Origin: Saprospiraceae bacterium
GTDB lineage: Bacteria > Bacteroidota > Bacteroidia > Chitinophagales > Saprospiraceae
Length of the DNA stretch: 5,131 nucleotides
Assembly: GCA_014379665.1 (NCBI GenBank)
Contig: JACMLK010000002.1
Span: 1-5,131 of the forward strand
Direction: 5' to 3'
The position numbers and the translations under genes were made by a program. Positions 1 to 5,131 of the stretch are shown piece after piece (the first letter of the stretch is position 1; every line of letters starts with the position of its first letter). The notes under the pieces are model-generated. The model made no database searches. It was not told where the DNA came from and saw only the letters and a list, made by a program, of their open reading frames with translations.

Positions 1-1
1 A

Positions 2-32
2 TTGTCATATCTGCATAACATGATTATCTTTA
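2..32 (+). promoter_or_regulatory. Possible Bacteroidota-type promoter of hutU
   Basis: A TTG at 2-4 is followed after 20 bases by TATCTTTA at 25-32. The Bacteroidota sigma-ABfA consensus is TTG, 17-23 bases, TAnnTTTG, so this site matches all but the last base. Transcription would begin near 38-40, leaving a leader of about 15 bases before ATG 55. The motif is short, the window starts right at the -33 element, and chance matches in AT-rich DNA are common, so this is tentative. Confidence 0.3.
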
Positions 33-54
33 CCGCTCATAACCATTGTCTCTA

Positions 55-2082
55 ATGAAACACCATAATTTCCAACAACAGATCAAAGAAGGGATACCCG
101 ACAAACTCCCCGAAAACTCAAAACCGAATAAAACCCTCTCCCATGCTCCAAAAAGAAATATCACTTCCACCCTATCCAAAGTAGAAAGAAAACTGGCTGT
201 AAAAAATGCGCTCCGATACTTTAAGGTTGATGATCATGAAATACTTGCCGGAGAGTTTTACAAAGAACTCCGCAAACATGGCAGAATATATATGTATCGT
301 CTGAAACCTGAATATGAGATGTTTGCCAGACCTGTCAATGAGTATCCTGCCAAATCAAAACAAGCTGCTGCCATCATGCTCATGATTCAGAACAATCTGG
401 ATCCAAAAGTGGCCAAACATCCCGAAGAACTGATCACCTATGGCGGAAATGGCGCCGTATTTCAGAATTGGGCACAGTATCGCATCACCATGCAATATCT
501 CTCTGAAATGACTGATGAACAGACGCTTGTATTGTATTCCGGTCATCCTTTAGGCCTTTTCCCGTCACATAAAAATGCGCCAAGAGTAGTCGTCACCAAC
601 GGCATGATGATTCCGAATCATTCAACCAAAGAAGACTGGAATAAATACAATGCTTTAGGAGTCACCTCATACGGACAGATGACCGCCGGTTCATTTATGT
701 ACATTGGCCCGCAAGGCATCGTGCATGGCACTACGATCACACTCCTGAATGCCGGCCGTAGACTGGGCCTCGGACAGAATGATCTCAAAGGGAGTGTATT
801 TGTTACCTCAGGATTGGGCGGTATGTCAGGAGCTCAGGCATTGGCAGCCATCATCACAGGTGCTGTAGGTGTGATAGCAGAAGTAGATAAAGATGCCATC
901 TCTCAGAGATTGAATGATGGTTATATCCAAAAAGAAAATGTGTATACAGACCTGAATTCGCTTATAGACAAAATCATTGACTGCAAAAAAGAAAAAGAAA
1001 CGATAGCCCTGATCTATCACGGCAATATAGTGGATTTTTGGGAAGCTGCTGCCCGAAGGCAATTAAAAATTGAACTGGGTTCTGACCAGACCTCATTGCA
1101 CAATATAGATGATATGGGATACTGCCCCGTTGGATACAGCTTTGATGAAGCCAAATCACTGCTGACAAAAAATAAGGAAAAGTTCATGTCAGAAGTACGT
1201 AAGTCCCTGATCAGGCATGTAAAAGCTGTAAATATCCTGGTGAAAAACGGCATGTATTTCTGGGATTATGGCAACGCCTTTCTGAAAGAAGCTGGTGATG
1301 CAGGAGCAGATATCTGGACAAACAAAAAGCTAAAGACTTACAAATATGCGTCTTATGTAGAAGATATCATGGGACCATTGTGTTTTGATTATGGATTTGG
1401 GCCTTTCAGATGGGTATGTCTGTCAGGAAAAACATCAGATCTTTACAAAACAGATAAGATAGCTGCCAAAGTTTTATTAAAACTATATGATAAATCACCT
1501 GAAGAAATAAAAGGACAACTTAATGACAATATTTTGTGGATACAAAACGCCAGATTAAATCTGCCGGTCGTCGGTTCAAAATCAAGGATATTATATGCAG
1601 ATGCAGAAGGTAGAATTGCCATTGCAAAAGCATTTAATAAAGCTATTAAACGAGGTAACCTGTCAGGTCCTGTTGTGCTTGGAAGAGATCATCACGATGT
1701 TTCCGGAACCGACTCTCCCTATCGCGAAACATCCAATATATATGACGGGTCGAAGTTTACGGCCGATATGGCGGTTCATAATTTTGTGGGGGACGCTTTC
1801 CGAGGGGCTACATGGGTTTCACTGCATAATGGCGGTGGTGTTGGTTGGGGTGAGGTTATTAACGGTGGGTTCGGAATGGTGATCGACGGCAGCAAACAAT
1901 CCAAAAATAATATACAATCCATGTTGCACTGGGATGTCAATAATGGCATAGCAAGAAGGAGTTGGGCAAGAAACGAAGAAGCCATTTTTGCCATTAAAAG
2001 AGCGATGGATCAAAATGATAAATTAAAAGTAACGATGCCAAATATAGCTGACGACACATTACTGGATAACCTGATCAGATAA
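55..2082 (+). CDS. hutU: Urocanate hydratase (urocanase), long animal/Bacteroidota-type
   Basis: This cytosolic enzyme carries out the second step of histidine degradation: it adds water to urocanate to give 4-imidazolone-5-propionate, using tightly bound NAD+. The whole 675-residue chain reads as urocanase. It has a GGNG motif at 130-133, a glycine-rich NAD-binding GLGGMSGAQ at 253-261, GPLCFDYGFGPFRW at 440-453, HHDVSGTDSPYRETSN from 546, and HNGGGVGWGEVINGG at 591-605. Length fits the animal-like class (about 670-680 residues), not the shorter Pseudomonas class (about 555). Where I recall the Pseudomonas signature FQGLPxRICW with its active-site cysteine, this protein has RILYADAEGR (511-520), so leucine replaces that cysteine. 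I chose ATG at 55. A TTG at 46 would add three residues, and an in-frame TAA at 40-42 blocks anything longer. No Shine-Dalgarno is visible, which is normal in Bacteroidota. No hutH, hutI or hutG is in the window. The next gene starts one base after the stop. Confidence 0.97.
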   Translation: MKHHNFQQQIKEGIPDKLPENSKPNKTLSHAPKRNITSTLSKVERKLAVKNALRYFKVDDHEILAGEFYKELRKHGRIYMYRLKPEYEMFARPVNEYPAKSKQAAAIMLMIQNNLDPKVAKHPEELITYGGNGAVFQNWAQYRITMQYLSEMTDEQTLVLYSGHPLGLFPSHKNAPRVVVTNGMMIPNHSTKEDWNKYNALGVTSYGQMTAGSFMYIGPQGIVHGTTITLLNAGRRLGLGQNDLKGSVFVTSGLGGMSGAQALAAIITGAVGVIAEVDKDAISQRLNDGYIQKENVYTDLNSLIDKIIDCKKEKETIALIYHGNIVDFWEAAARRQLKIELGSDQTSLHNIDDMGYCPVGYSFDEAKSLLTKNKEKFMSEVRKSLIRHVKAVNILVKNGMYFWDYGNAFLKEAGDAGADIWTNKKLKTYKYASYVEDIMGPLCFDYGFGPFRWVCLSGKTSDLYKTDKIAAKVLLKLYDKSPEEIKGQLNDNILWIQNARLNLPVVGSKSRILYADAEGRIAIAKAFNKAIKRGNLSGPVVLGRDHHDVSGTDSPYRETSNIYDGSKFTADMAVHNFVGDAFRGATWVSLHNGGGVGWGEVINGGFGMVIDGSKQSKNNIQSMLHWDVNNGIARRSWARNEEAIFAIKRAMDQNDKLKVTMPNIADDTLLDNLIR

Positions 2083-2083
2083 T

Positions 2084-2584
2084 ATGCTTGAAAAATGCCG
2101 CATACTGTACAAAGGAGACATGATAGCAGGAAGTTTTTATCTTTTTGTTGGATTGGTACTGCTTTTATTTGCCGGTATTTTACATTACACTACAGAATCT
2201 CTTGGCTTTCATTATCTTAGTATTGGTTTTTTTATGTTTTTCCTCTATAGTATGGGAAAAGGTGTGGTCATCTTTTTTTTATCACGTCAGAGATATAATT
2301 TCTATTTGCATCTGAATTCTTTGACTAAGCCTATCCTGGAAGATGAAACTACCTACACGGAATTCAGAATTAAAAAGAAGAATATCAACCGGAGGAGATA
2401 TGTTTGGATCATGGTAATATGCTCAGTTGTTGCCTTTTTAGGAATATTCAGCAGACAAAAGGGTCTCATTATGGGTACTGCCATACCTATTGCGCTTATT
2501 TCAGGAATAGAATTTGGAATCGGCTTGCTCAACGAATTCAGACTTCGCGAGTATATGAGATTGCTTTTAAAGAGGGCGGAGTAA
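2084..2584 (+). CDS. Small integral membrane protein of unknown function (four predicted helices)
   Basis: I do not recognise a family for this 166-residue protein. Four hydrophobic segments are visible at about residues 14-34, 43-66, 106-123 and 128-149. A hydrophilic loop (67-105) ends in the strongly basic KKKNINRRR (97-105), and the C-terminal tail (REYMRLLLKR) is also basic. By the positive-inside rule this suggests both termini and the central loop face the cytoplasm, with the protein in the inner membrane. There is no signal peptide or catalytic motif that I can see. Its ATG lies one base after the hutU stop, so translation is probably coupled and the two genes share a transcript. That is the only hint to function: it could be related to histidine/urocanate use, or simply be a passenger. 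The gene ends at the repeat-filled convergent intergenic region. Confidence 0.8.
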   Translation: MLEKCRILYKGDMIAGSFYLFVGLVLLLFAGILHYTTESLGFHYLSIGFFMFFLYSMGKGVVIFFLSRQRYNFYLHLNSLTKPILEDETTYTEFRIKKKNINRRRYVWIMVICSVVAFLGIFSRQKGLIMGTAIPIALISGIEFGIGLLNEFRLREYMRLLLKRAE

Positions 2585-2655
2585 GTAAATATGGCACTTT
2601 TAATATATGGGCTCTTACCTTTGTTCAATAAATTCAAAGCTTCACTCCAATTGTG

Positions 2656-2672
2656 CGACTCCGCTGGAGTCG
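2656..2672. repeat. Hairpin A, CGACTCC-GCT-GGAGTCG
   Basis: A perfect 7-bp stem with a 3-base loop. It is the first unit of the array, 71 bases after the membrane-protein stop. There is no run of T after it, so it does not look like a standard intrinsic terminator, although it could still stabilise the 3' end of the hutU transcript. Confidence 0.75.
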
Positions 2673-2689
2673 GAAACATCATCCTACTA

Positions 2690-2703
2690 TTATTTCTAAC
2701 ATA
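2690..2703 (-). repeat. Inverted copy of the array linker
   Basis: TTATTTCTAACATA at this site is the exact reverse complement of TATGTTAGAAATAA at 2859-2872, inside the linker of unit E. The array therefore holds linker segments in both orientations, as in bacterial interspersed mosaic elements. Confidence 0.6.
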
Positions 2704-2706
2704 ATG

Positions 2707-2723
2707 CGACTTCTCTGAAGTCG
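2707..2723. repeat. Hairpin B, CGACTTC-TCT-GAAGTCG
   Basis: A perfect 7-bp stem with a 3-base loop, 51 bases downstream of hairpin A. The stem differs from A by one base in each arm (C to T and G to A), and these two bases pair with each other, so the stem is preserved. Confidence 0.75.
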
Positions 2724-2757
2724 TTTGAACAGATCATACTATGTTTGAAATGACTGC

Positions 2758-2770
2758 ATCCCAGAGGGAT
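2758..2770. repeat. Hairpin C, ATCCC-AGA-GGGAT
   Basis: A 5-bp stem with a 3-base loop belonging to the second stem type (GATCCC/GGGATC). A C at 2757 replaces the G expected for the sixth pair. It follows the linker copy at 2732-2751. Confidence 0.6.
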
Positions 2771-2819
2771 CACACAAATCCTGGCAAGAAACCAGAAAAA
2801 CAGATTAAATAGTAATTCA

Positions 2820-2833
2820 TCTGAAGTCGTTTG
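2820..2833. repeat. Half unit D: right arm of hairpin type B only
   Basis: TCTGAAGTCGTTTG is identical to 2714-2727, which is the loop, right arm and following TTTG of hairpin B. The matching left arm is absent here, the preceding bases being AGTAATTCA. It therefore looks like a truncated unit, as expected from deletion or recombination between copies. Confidence 0.6.
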
Positions 2834-2839
2834 TACATT

Positions 2840-2870
2840 GATTCCTGAAGGATCAAACTATGTTAGAAAT
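2840..2870. repeat. Degenerate hairpin E with full linker
   Basis: GATTCC-TGA-AGGATC (2840-2854) is an imperfect version of the GATCCC/GGGATC stem with one mismatch and one G-T pair. The linker GATCAAACTATGTTAGAAAT (2851-2870) is shared with 2732-2751 at 18 of 20 positions. It leads into GCGTCCCC at 2875-2882, which looks like the left arm of another unit with its right arm missing. Confidence 0.6.
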
Positions 2871-2889
2871 AAATGCGTCCCCACCCTTA

Positions 2890-2912
2890 TGATCCCGGAG
2901 GGATCAAACTAT
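2890..2912. repeat. Hairpin F, TGATCCC-GGA-GGGATCA, with linker start
   Basis: A perfect 7-bp stem with a 3-base loop (2890-2906). Its right side continues into GATCAAACTAT (2902-2912), identical to the start of the linker at 2851-2861. It lies about 15 bases from the stop codon of the convergent minus-strand gene, so it may mark or protect the 3' end of that transcript. Confidence 0.7.
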
Positions 2913-2927
2913 ATCTTGGTGATGTGT

Positions 2928-3305
2928 TTAAGGAAAAGACATGATATAATCATGATATTGCTCCTTGGTAAGTATAGCCTTTAATTTTGCCTGTCGTTTT
3001 TTATTATATTCATTCATTTTTTTAAAACGATCAGCTTTTGGAATACTACTTTTACCGGTTTTATCCATATTAGTCTCATATTCAAGAAAGGCTTTGTAGA
3101 TATCCTGATGTTGTTTGTCTGTAAGCTTCAGGCTTTGTTTTAATTTTAAAGCATGGGTCTTTGCCGCATCCGCCGGGGCGGTAGGAGTAGTTTTTCGCTC
3201 TTTATTTACATTAGCCGGAGCTGTTGACTGGGGAACTGCCCCTTTCAGTTGACTGATCCCTTTCATACTGAAAACCAGCATCAGACTTAAAAATATATAC
3301 TTCAT
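2928..3305 (-). CDS. Small exported protein with LTxxQ-like motifs (Spy/CpxP-like)
   Basis: A 125-residue protein with a typical signal peptide: a basic start (MK), a hydrophobic stretch (about 4-13), and a likely cleavage near GIS/QL (residues 17-20). A low-complexity Ala/Pro/Thr/Lys linker follows (about 21-48). The rest is a helical, charged domain bearing LTDKQ at 61-65 and LTKEQ at 112-116. Paired LTxxQ motifs in a small secreted helical protein are the hallmark of the Spy/CpxP group, which are periplasmic chaperone or envelope-stress proteins in Proteobacteria. Similar short proteins are common in Bacteroidota, mostly uncharacterised. The resemblance is by motif and layout only, so chaperone function is not established. 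The ATG at 3305 is the natural start because it directly precedes the signal peptide. The gene stands alone, convergent with the membrane-protein gene and divergent from the glycosyltransferase gene. Confidence 0.8.
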   Translation of the reverse strand: MKYIFLSLMLVFSMKGISQLKGAVPQSTAPANVNKERKTTPTAPADAAKTHALKLKQSLKLTDKQHQDIYKAFLEYETNMDKTGKSSIPKADRFKKMNEYNKKRQAKLKAILTKEQYHDYIMSFP

Positions 3306-3364
3306 AAAATTAGAGTTATTCAGGTAATAACGAAAATTACTTCTTAATAGTTTAAATTAATATG

Positions 3365-3372
3365 CAAAGATA
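3365..3372 (-). promoter_or_regulatory. TAnnTTTG -7 box for the exported-protein gene
   Basis: On the minus strand this reads TATCTTTG, an exact match to the Bacteroidota -7 consensus TAnnTTTG. Transcription would begin near 3358, giving a leader of about 50 bases before the ATG at 3305. No clear TTG (-33) is found 17-23 bases upstream, so the support comes from the box and its position only. Confidence 0.45.
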
Positions 3373-3408
3373 AGCTATAGATTTAGAAGAAAATATTTTT
3401 AAACATAT

Positions 3409-3416
3409 TACTTTTG
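3409..3416 (+). promoter_or_regulatory. TAnnTTTG -7 box for the glycosyltransferase operon
   Basis: TACTTTTG matches TAnnTTTG exactly. Transcription would start near 3423, about 20 bases before the TTG at 3444. The box contains the upstream in-frame TTG at 3414, so that TTG would not be transcribed and cannot be the start if this promoter is used. No good TTG at -33 is visible; the upstream DNA is A/T-rich. Confidence 0.45.
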
Positions 3417-3443
3417 CATTTAATATTATATCAAATCAATCTA

Positions 3444-4568
3444 TTGAGTAAAGTAATCATCATAGGACCGGCTTACCCGCTCAGAGGAGGACTGGCTACT
3501 TTTGATGAAAGATTGGCCCGTCAATTTATGAAAGAAGGACATGAAACGCTGATATACACCTTTTCCTTACAATATCCTTCTTTTTTGTTTCCGGGCAAAA
3601 CACAATATTCAGAAAGTCCGCCACCCGTGGATTTGAATATAAAACCGCTCATAAACTCCGTAAACCCAATCAACTGGTGGTCAGTAGGAAACCAAATCCG
3701 AAAGGAAAACCCTGATATTGTACTGGTGAGATACTGGCTTCCTTTTATGGCCCCTAGTTTGGGCACTATTCTCAGGATCGTCAAGAAAAATAAAAAAACA
3801 AGATTGATCGGCCTCATAGATAATGCACTGCCACATGAACAAAGACCTGGTGACCATCTGCTGACCGGATATTTTACAAAAGCACTCCATGGATTTATCA
3901 CCATGAGTAATCATGTTAAAAATGATCTCCGGAAGTTTACTACCAAACCTGTTCATCTTGTTCATCACCCATTGTACGATAGTTTTGGATCAAAGACTGA
4001 CAAAGCCATTTCGAGAAAGAAACTTAATCTCGATCAGGATGCTTACATCTTTTTGTTTTTTGGATTTATCAGGAAATACAAGGGCCTTGATCTGTTGATT
4101 GAAGCATTGGATAACTTGAAGACTAATATTAACGTTAAAATACTGATTGCTGGTGAATATTATACCGGGGAAGACGAAATCAGAAGACAAATACAAATGT
4201 CTGTTTCCAAGGACAAAATAATTGAACATACACATTTCATCAAAGATGAAGACGTTGGTTTGTATTTCAGTGCCAGTGATTGTGTGATTCAGCCATACAG
4301 GAATGCCACACAAAGTGGAGTAACACCGTTGGCCTATCATTTTGAGATACCTTTGATCGTCACCAATGTAGGTGCATTGCCGGATTTGGTACCCACAGAA
4401 CTTGGTTATATTTGCGAACCCAACGCGTTGTCCATATCCGAAACTATGAACAAGATGCTCACATTTGATACTAAAAAGTTTGATGTGGCTATAAAGACAG
4501 AAAAAAAGAAATTGAGTTGGGAGAATCTTACTTCCATCATTTATAAAACAGCAAAAGAAAATAACTAA
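3444..4568 (+). CDS. GT-B fold glycosyltransferase, family-4-like
   Basis: A 374-residue sugar transferase, probably cytoplasmic or membrane-associated, that would move a sugar from an activated donor to a growing glycan. The N-terminal domain opens with the Rossmann strand and glycine loop [15 protein letters not shown] (2-16). The C-terminal domain has [16 protein letters not shown] (207-222), whose Arg and Lys fit donor-phosphate contacts, and the GT4-type donor region around 280-315 (PYRNATQSG, then [15 protein letters not shown]). The usual first glutamate of the EX7E motif appears to be Gln290, in a TQSG variant I associate with Bacteroidota enzymes. Donor and acceptor cannot be read from sequence. 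I chose TTG at 3444 (MSKVIIIG) because it begins right at the first strand. The in-frame TTG at 3414 adds ten unusual residues and lies inside a promoter box, and no suitable ATG exists. The stop overlaps the next start (TAATG). Confidence 0.88.
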   Translation: MSKVIIIGPAYPLRGGLATFDERLARQFMKEGHETLIYTFSLQYPSFLFPGKTQYSESPPPVDLNIKPLINSVNPINWWSVGNQIRKENPDIVLVRYWLPFMAPSLGTILRIVKKNKKTRLIGLIDNALPHEQRPGDHLLTGYFTKALHGFITMSNHVKNDLRKFTTKPVHLVHHPLYDSFGSKTDKAISRKKLNLDQDAYIFLFFGFIRKYKGLDLLIEALDNLKTNINVKILIAGEYYTGEDEIRRQIQMSVSKDKIIEHTHFIKDEDVGLYFSASDCVIQPYRNATQSGVTPLAYHFEIPLIVTNVGALPDLVPTELGYICEPNALSISETMNKMLTFDTKKFDVAIKTEKKKLSWENLTSIIYKTAKENN

Positions 4569-5131
4569 TGTCGAAATTATACAGAAGCAGGGCCCCTTTA
4601 CGCCTGGGGCTGGCAGGTGGAGGAACAGATGTGAGCCCTTACAGCGATTTATATGGTGGTGCAATCTTAAATGCCACCATTTCGTTGTTTGCCTATGCAA
4701 ATATAGAGAAGACGAAAGATGGCATGATCACATTTGAAGCGAAAGATTTTAACAGCAAAGAATCGTTCGCTGTATCAAAGCCAATTCCTCCGGGTGGCAG
4801 ACTGGATTTATTAAAAGGAGTATACAACCGAATCCAAAAAGACTTTCCTTTTGAAACCAATGGTCTTCTCATTACTACCTATGTAGAAGCGCCTCCTGGA
4901 TCCGGTTTGGGTTCATCTTCCACCCTTGTAGTAGCCATCATCGGAGCGTTTGTTGAAATGCTCACGCTACCACTCGGTGAGTATGATATTGCCCATTATG
5001 CATACGAAATTGAAAGAATAGACCTTGGTTTGGCAGGAGGAAAACAAGACCAGTATGCTGCTACTTTTGGCGGTTTCAACTATATGGAATTTTATGGAAA
5101 TGATAAAACCATTGTCAATCCACTTAGAATA
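4568..5131 (+). CDS. hddA: GHMP-family sugar kinase, D-glycero-D-manno-heptose-7-phosphate kinase-like (partial, 3' end cut)
   Basis: The reading frame is open to the window end, giving 188 residues of a family usually about 330-350 long. It starts at ATG 4568, overlapping the glycosyltransferase stop by one base, so the two are translationally coupled. GHMP kinase features are clear: [17 protein letters not shown] at 9-25, the phosphate-binding [11 protein letters not shown] at 109-119, and [13 protein letters not shown] at 157-169 with the likely catalytic Asp161. This pattern is the one I associate with HddA, which phosphorylates D-glycero-alpha-D-manno-heptose 7-phosphate at C1 on the way to GDP-heptose for surface glycans. 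Related GHMP kinases acting on fucose or other sugars share much of it, so substrate is less sure than family. The glycosyltransferase neighbour supports a role in glycan building. The symbol is a best guess. Confidence 0.85.
   Translation, partial: MSKLYRSRAPLRLGLAGGGTDVSPYSDLYGGAILNATISLFAYANIEKTKDGMITFEAKDFNSKESFAVSKPIPPGGRLDLLKGVYNRIQKDFPFETNGLLITTYVEAPPGSGLGSSSTLVVAIIGAFVEMLTLPLGEYDIAHYAYEIERIDLGLAGGKQDQYAATFGGFNYMEFYGNDKTIVNPLRI

Larger units (their letters stand above)
2655..2914. repeat. Mosaic array of short hairpin repeats (REP/BIME-like) between convergent genes
   Basis: The gene-free stretch 2585-2927 is dominated by this array. Complete or near-complete hairpins are centred near 2664, 2715, 2764, 2847 and 2898, all with about 3-base loops. 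Half units lie at 2820-2833 and 2875-2882. The first three hairpins are spaced about 50 bases apart. A shared linker follows two of the hairpin positions: 2732-2751 and 2851-2870 match at 18 of 20 bases, and the first 11 bases recur at 2902-2912. An inverted linker copy lies at 2690-2703. No convincing ORF covers it. By analogy with REP elements it could act in transcript-end protection, termination or mobility driven in trans by a RAYT transposase, but none is in the window. Bases 2585-2654 show nothing clear. Confidence 0.8.

Noticed and set aside
46..54. TTG at 46 as the hutU start
   Set aside because: An ATG follows three codons later at a position that fits family N-termini. The TTG remains possible but less likely.
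2619..2639. CTTTG/CAAAG inverted pair after the membrane-protein gene as a terminator
   Set aside because: The stem is only 5 bp with an 11-base loop, is AT-rich and has no T run, so it is too weak to call.
2353..2682. 109-residue open frame on the minus strand
   Set aside because: It is antisense to most of the membrane-protein gene, runs into hairpin A, and its product has no recognisable features.
2655..2914. CRISPR array
   Set aside because: The repeated units are short diverged hairpins and linkers, not identical repeats with unique spacers of constant length, and no cas gene is present.
2940..2954. Perfect inverted repeat CATGAT-ATA-ATCATG
   Set aside because: It lies within the last codons of the minus-strand exported protein, is AT-rich and unrelated to the array stems. 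Chance is a sufficient explanation.
3990..4700. 236-residue open frame on the minus strand
   Set aside because: It is antisense to the glycosyltransferase and kinase genes, is rich in Cys/His/Phe/Ile as expected of a shadow frame, and has no domain.

Overview
The window looks like a piece of a Bacteroidota genome, probably of the Saprospiria/Chitinophagia type. Four signs point that way: moderate-to-low GC, genes without Shine-Dalgarno leaders, TAnnTTTG promoter boxes, and a long urocanase of the animal/Bacteroidota type. The lineage is inferred from style and remembered family resemblance, not from a database search.

Region 1 (1-2584, + strand): a full-length urocanate hydratase gene (hutU, histidine degradation) is followed after one base by a gene for a small four-helix membrane protein of unknown function. 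The spacing implies one transcript. No other hut gene lies in the window.

Region 2 (2585-2927): a convergent intergenic stretch of about 340 bases with no convincing gene. It holds an array of short hairpins with 3-base loops, some joined by a shared linker (GATCAAACTATGTTAGAAAT). There are two stem types, CGACTYC/GRAGTCG and GATCCC/GGGATC, plus half units and an inverted linker copy. It resembles a REP/BIME-like mosaic and is the most unusual part of the window.

Region 3 (2928-3305, - strand): a small exported protein with two LTxxQ-like motifs, resembling Spy/CpxP-type periplasmic proteins.

Region 4 (3306-3443): a divergent promoter region with a TAnnTTTG box on each strand.

Region 5 (3444-5131, + strand): a GT-B glycosyltransferase gene, probably starting at a TTG codon, overlaps by one base (TAATG) a GHMP kinase of the D-glycero-D-manno-heptose-7-phosphate kinase type. 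The kinase gene runs off the window end. The pair suggests the beginning of a heptose-containing surface-glycan operon: the kinase would make the activated-sugar precursor and the glycosyltransferase would transfer a sugar to a glycan or lipid carrier.

I saw no tRNA, rRNA, CRISPR array, transposase or origin.
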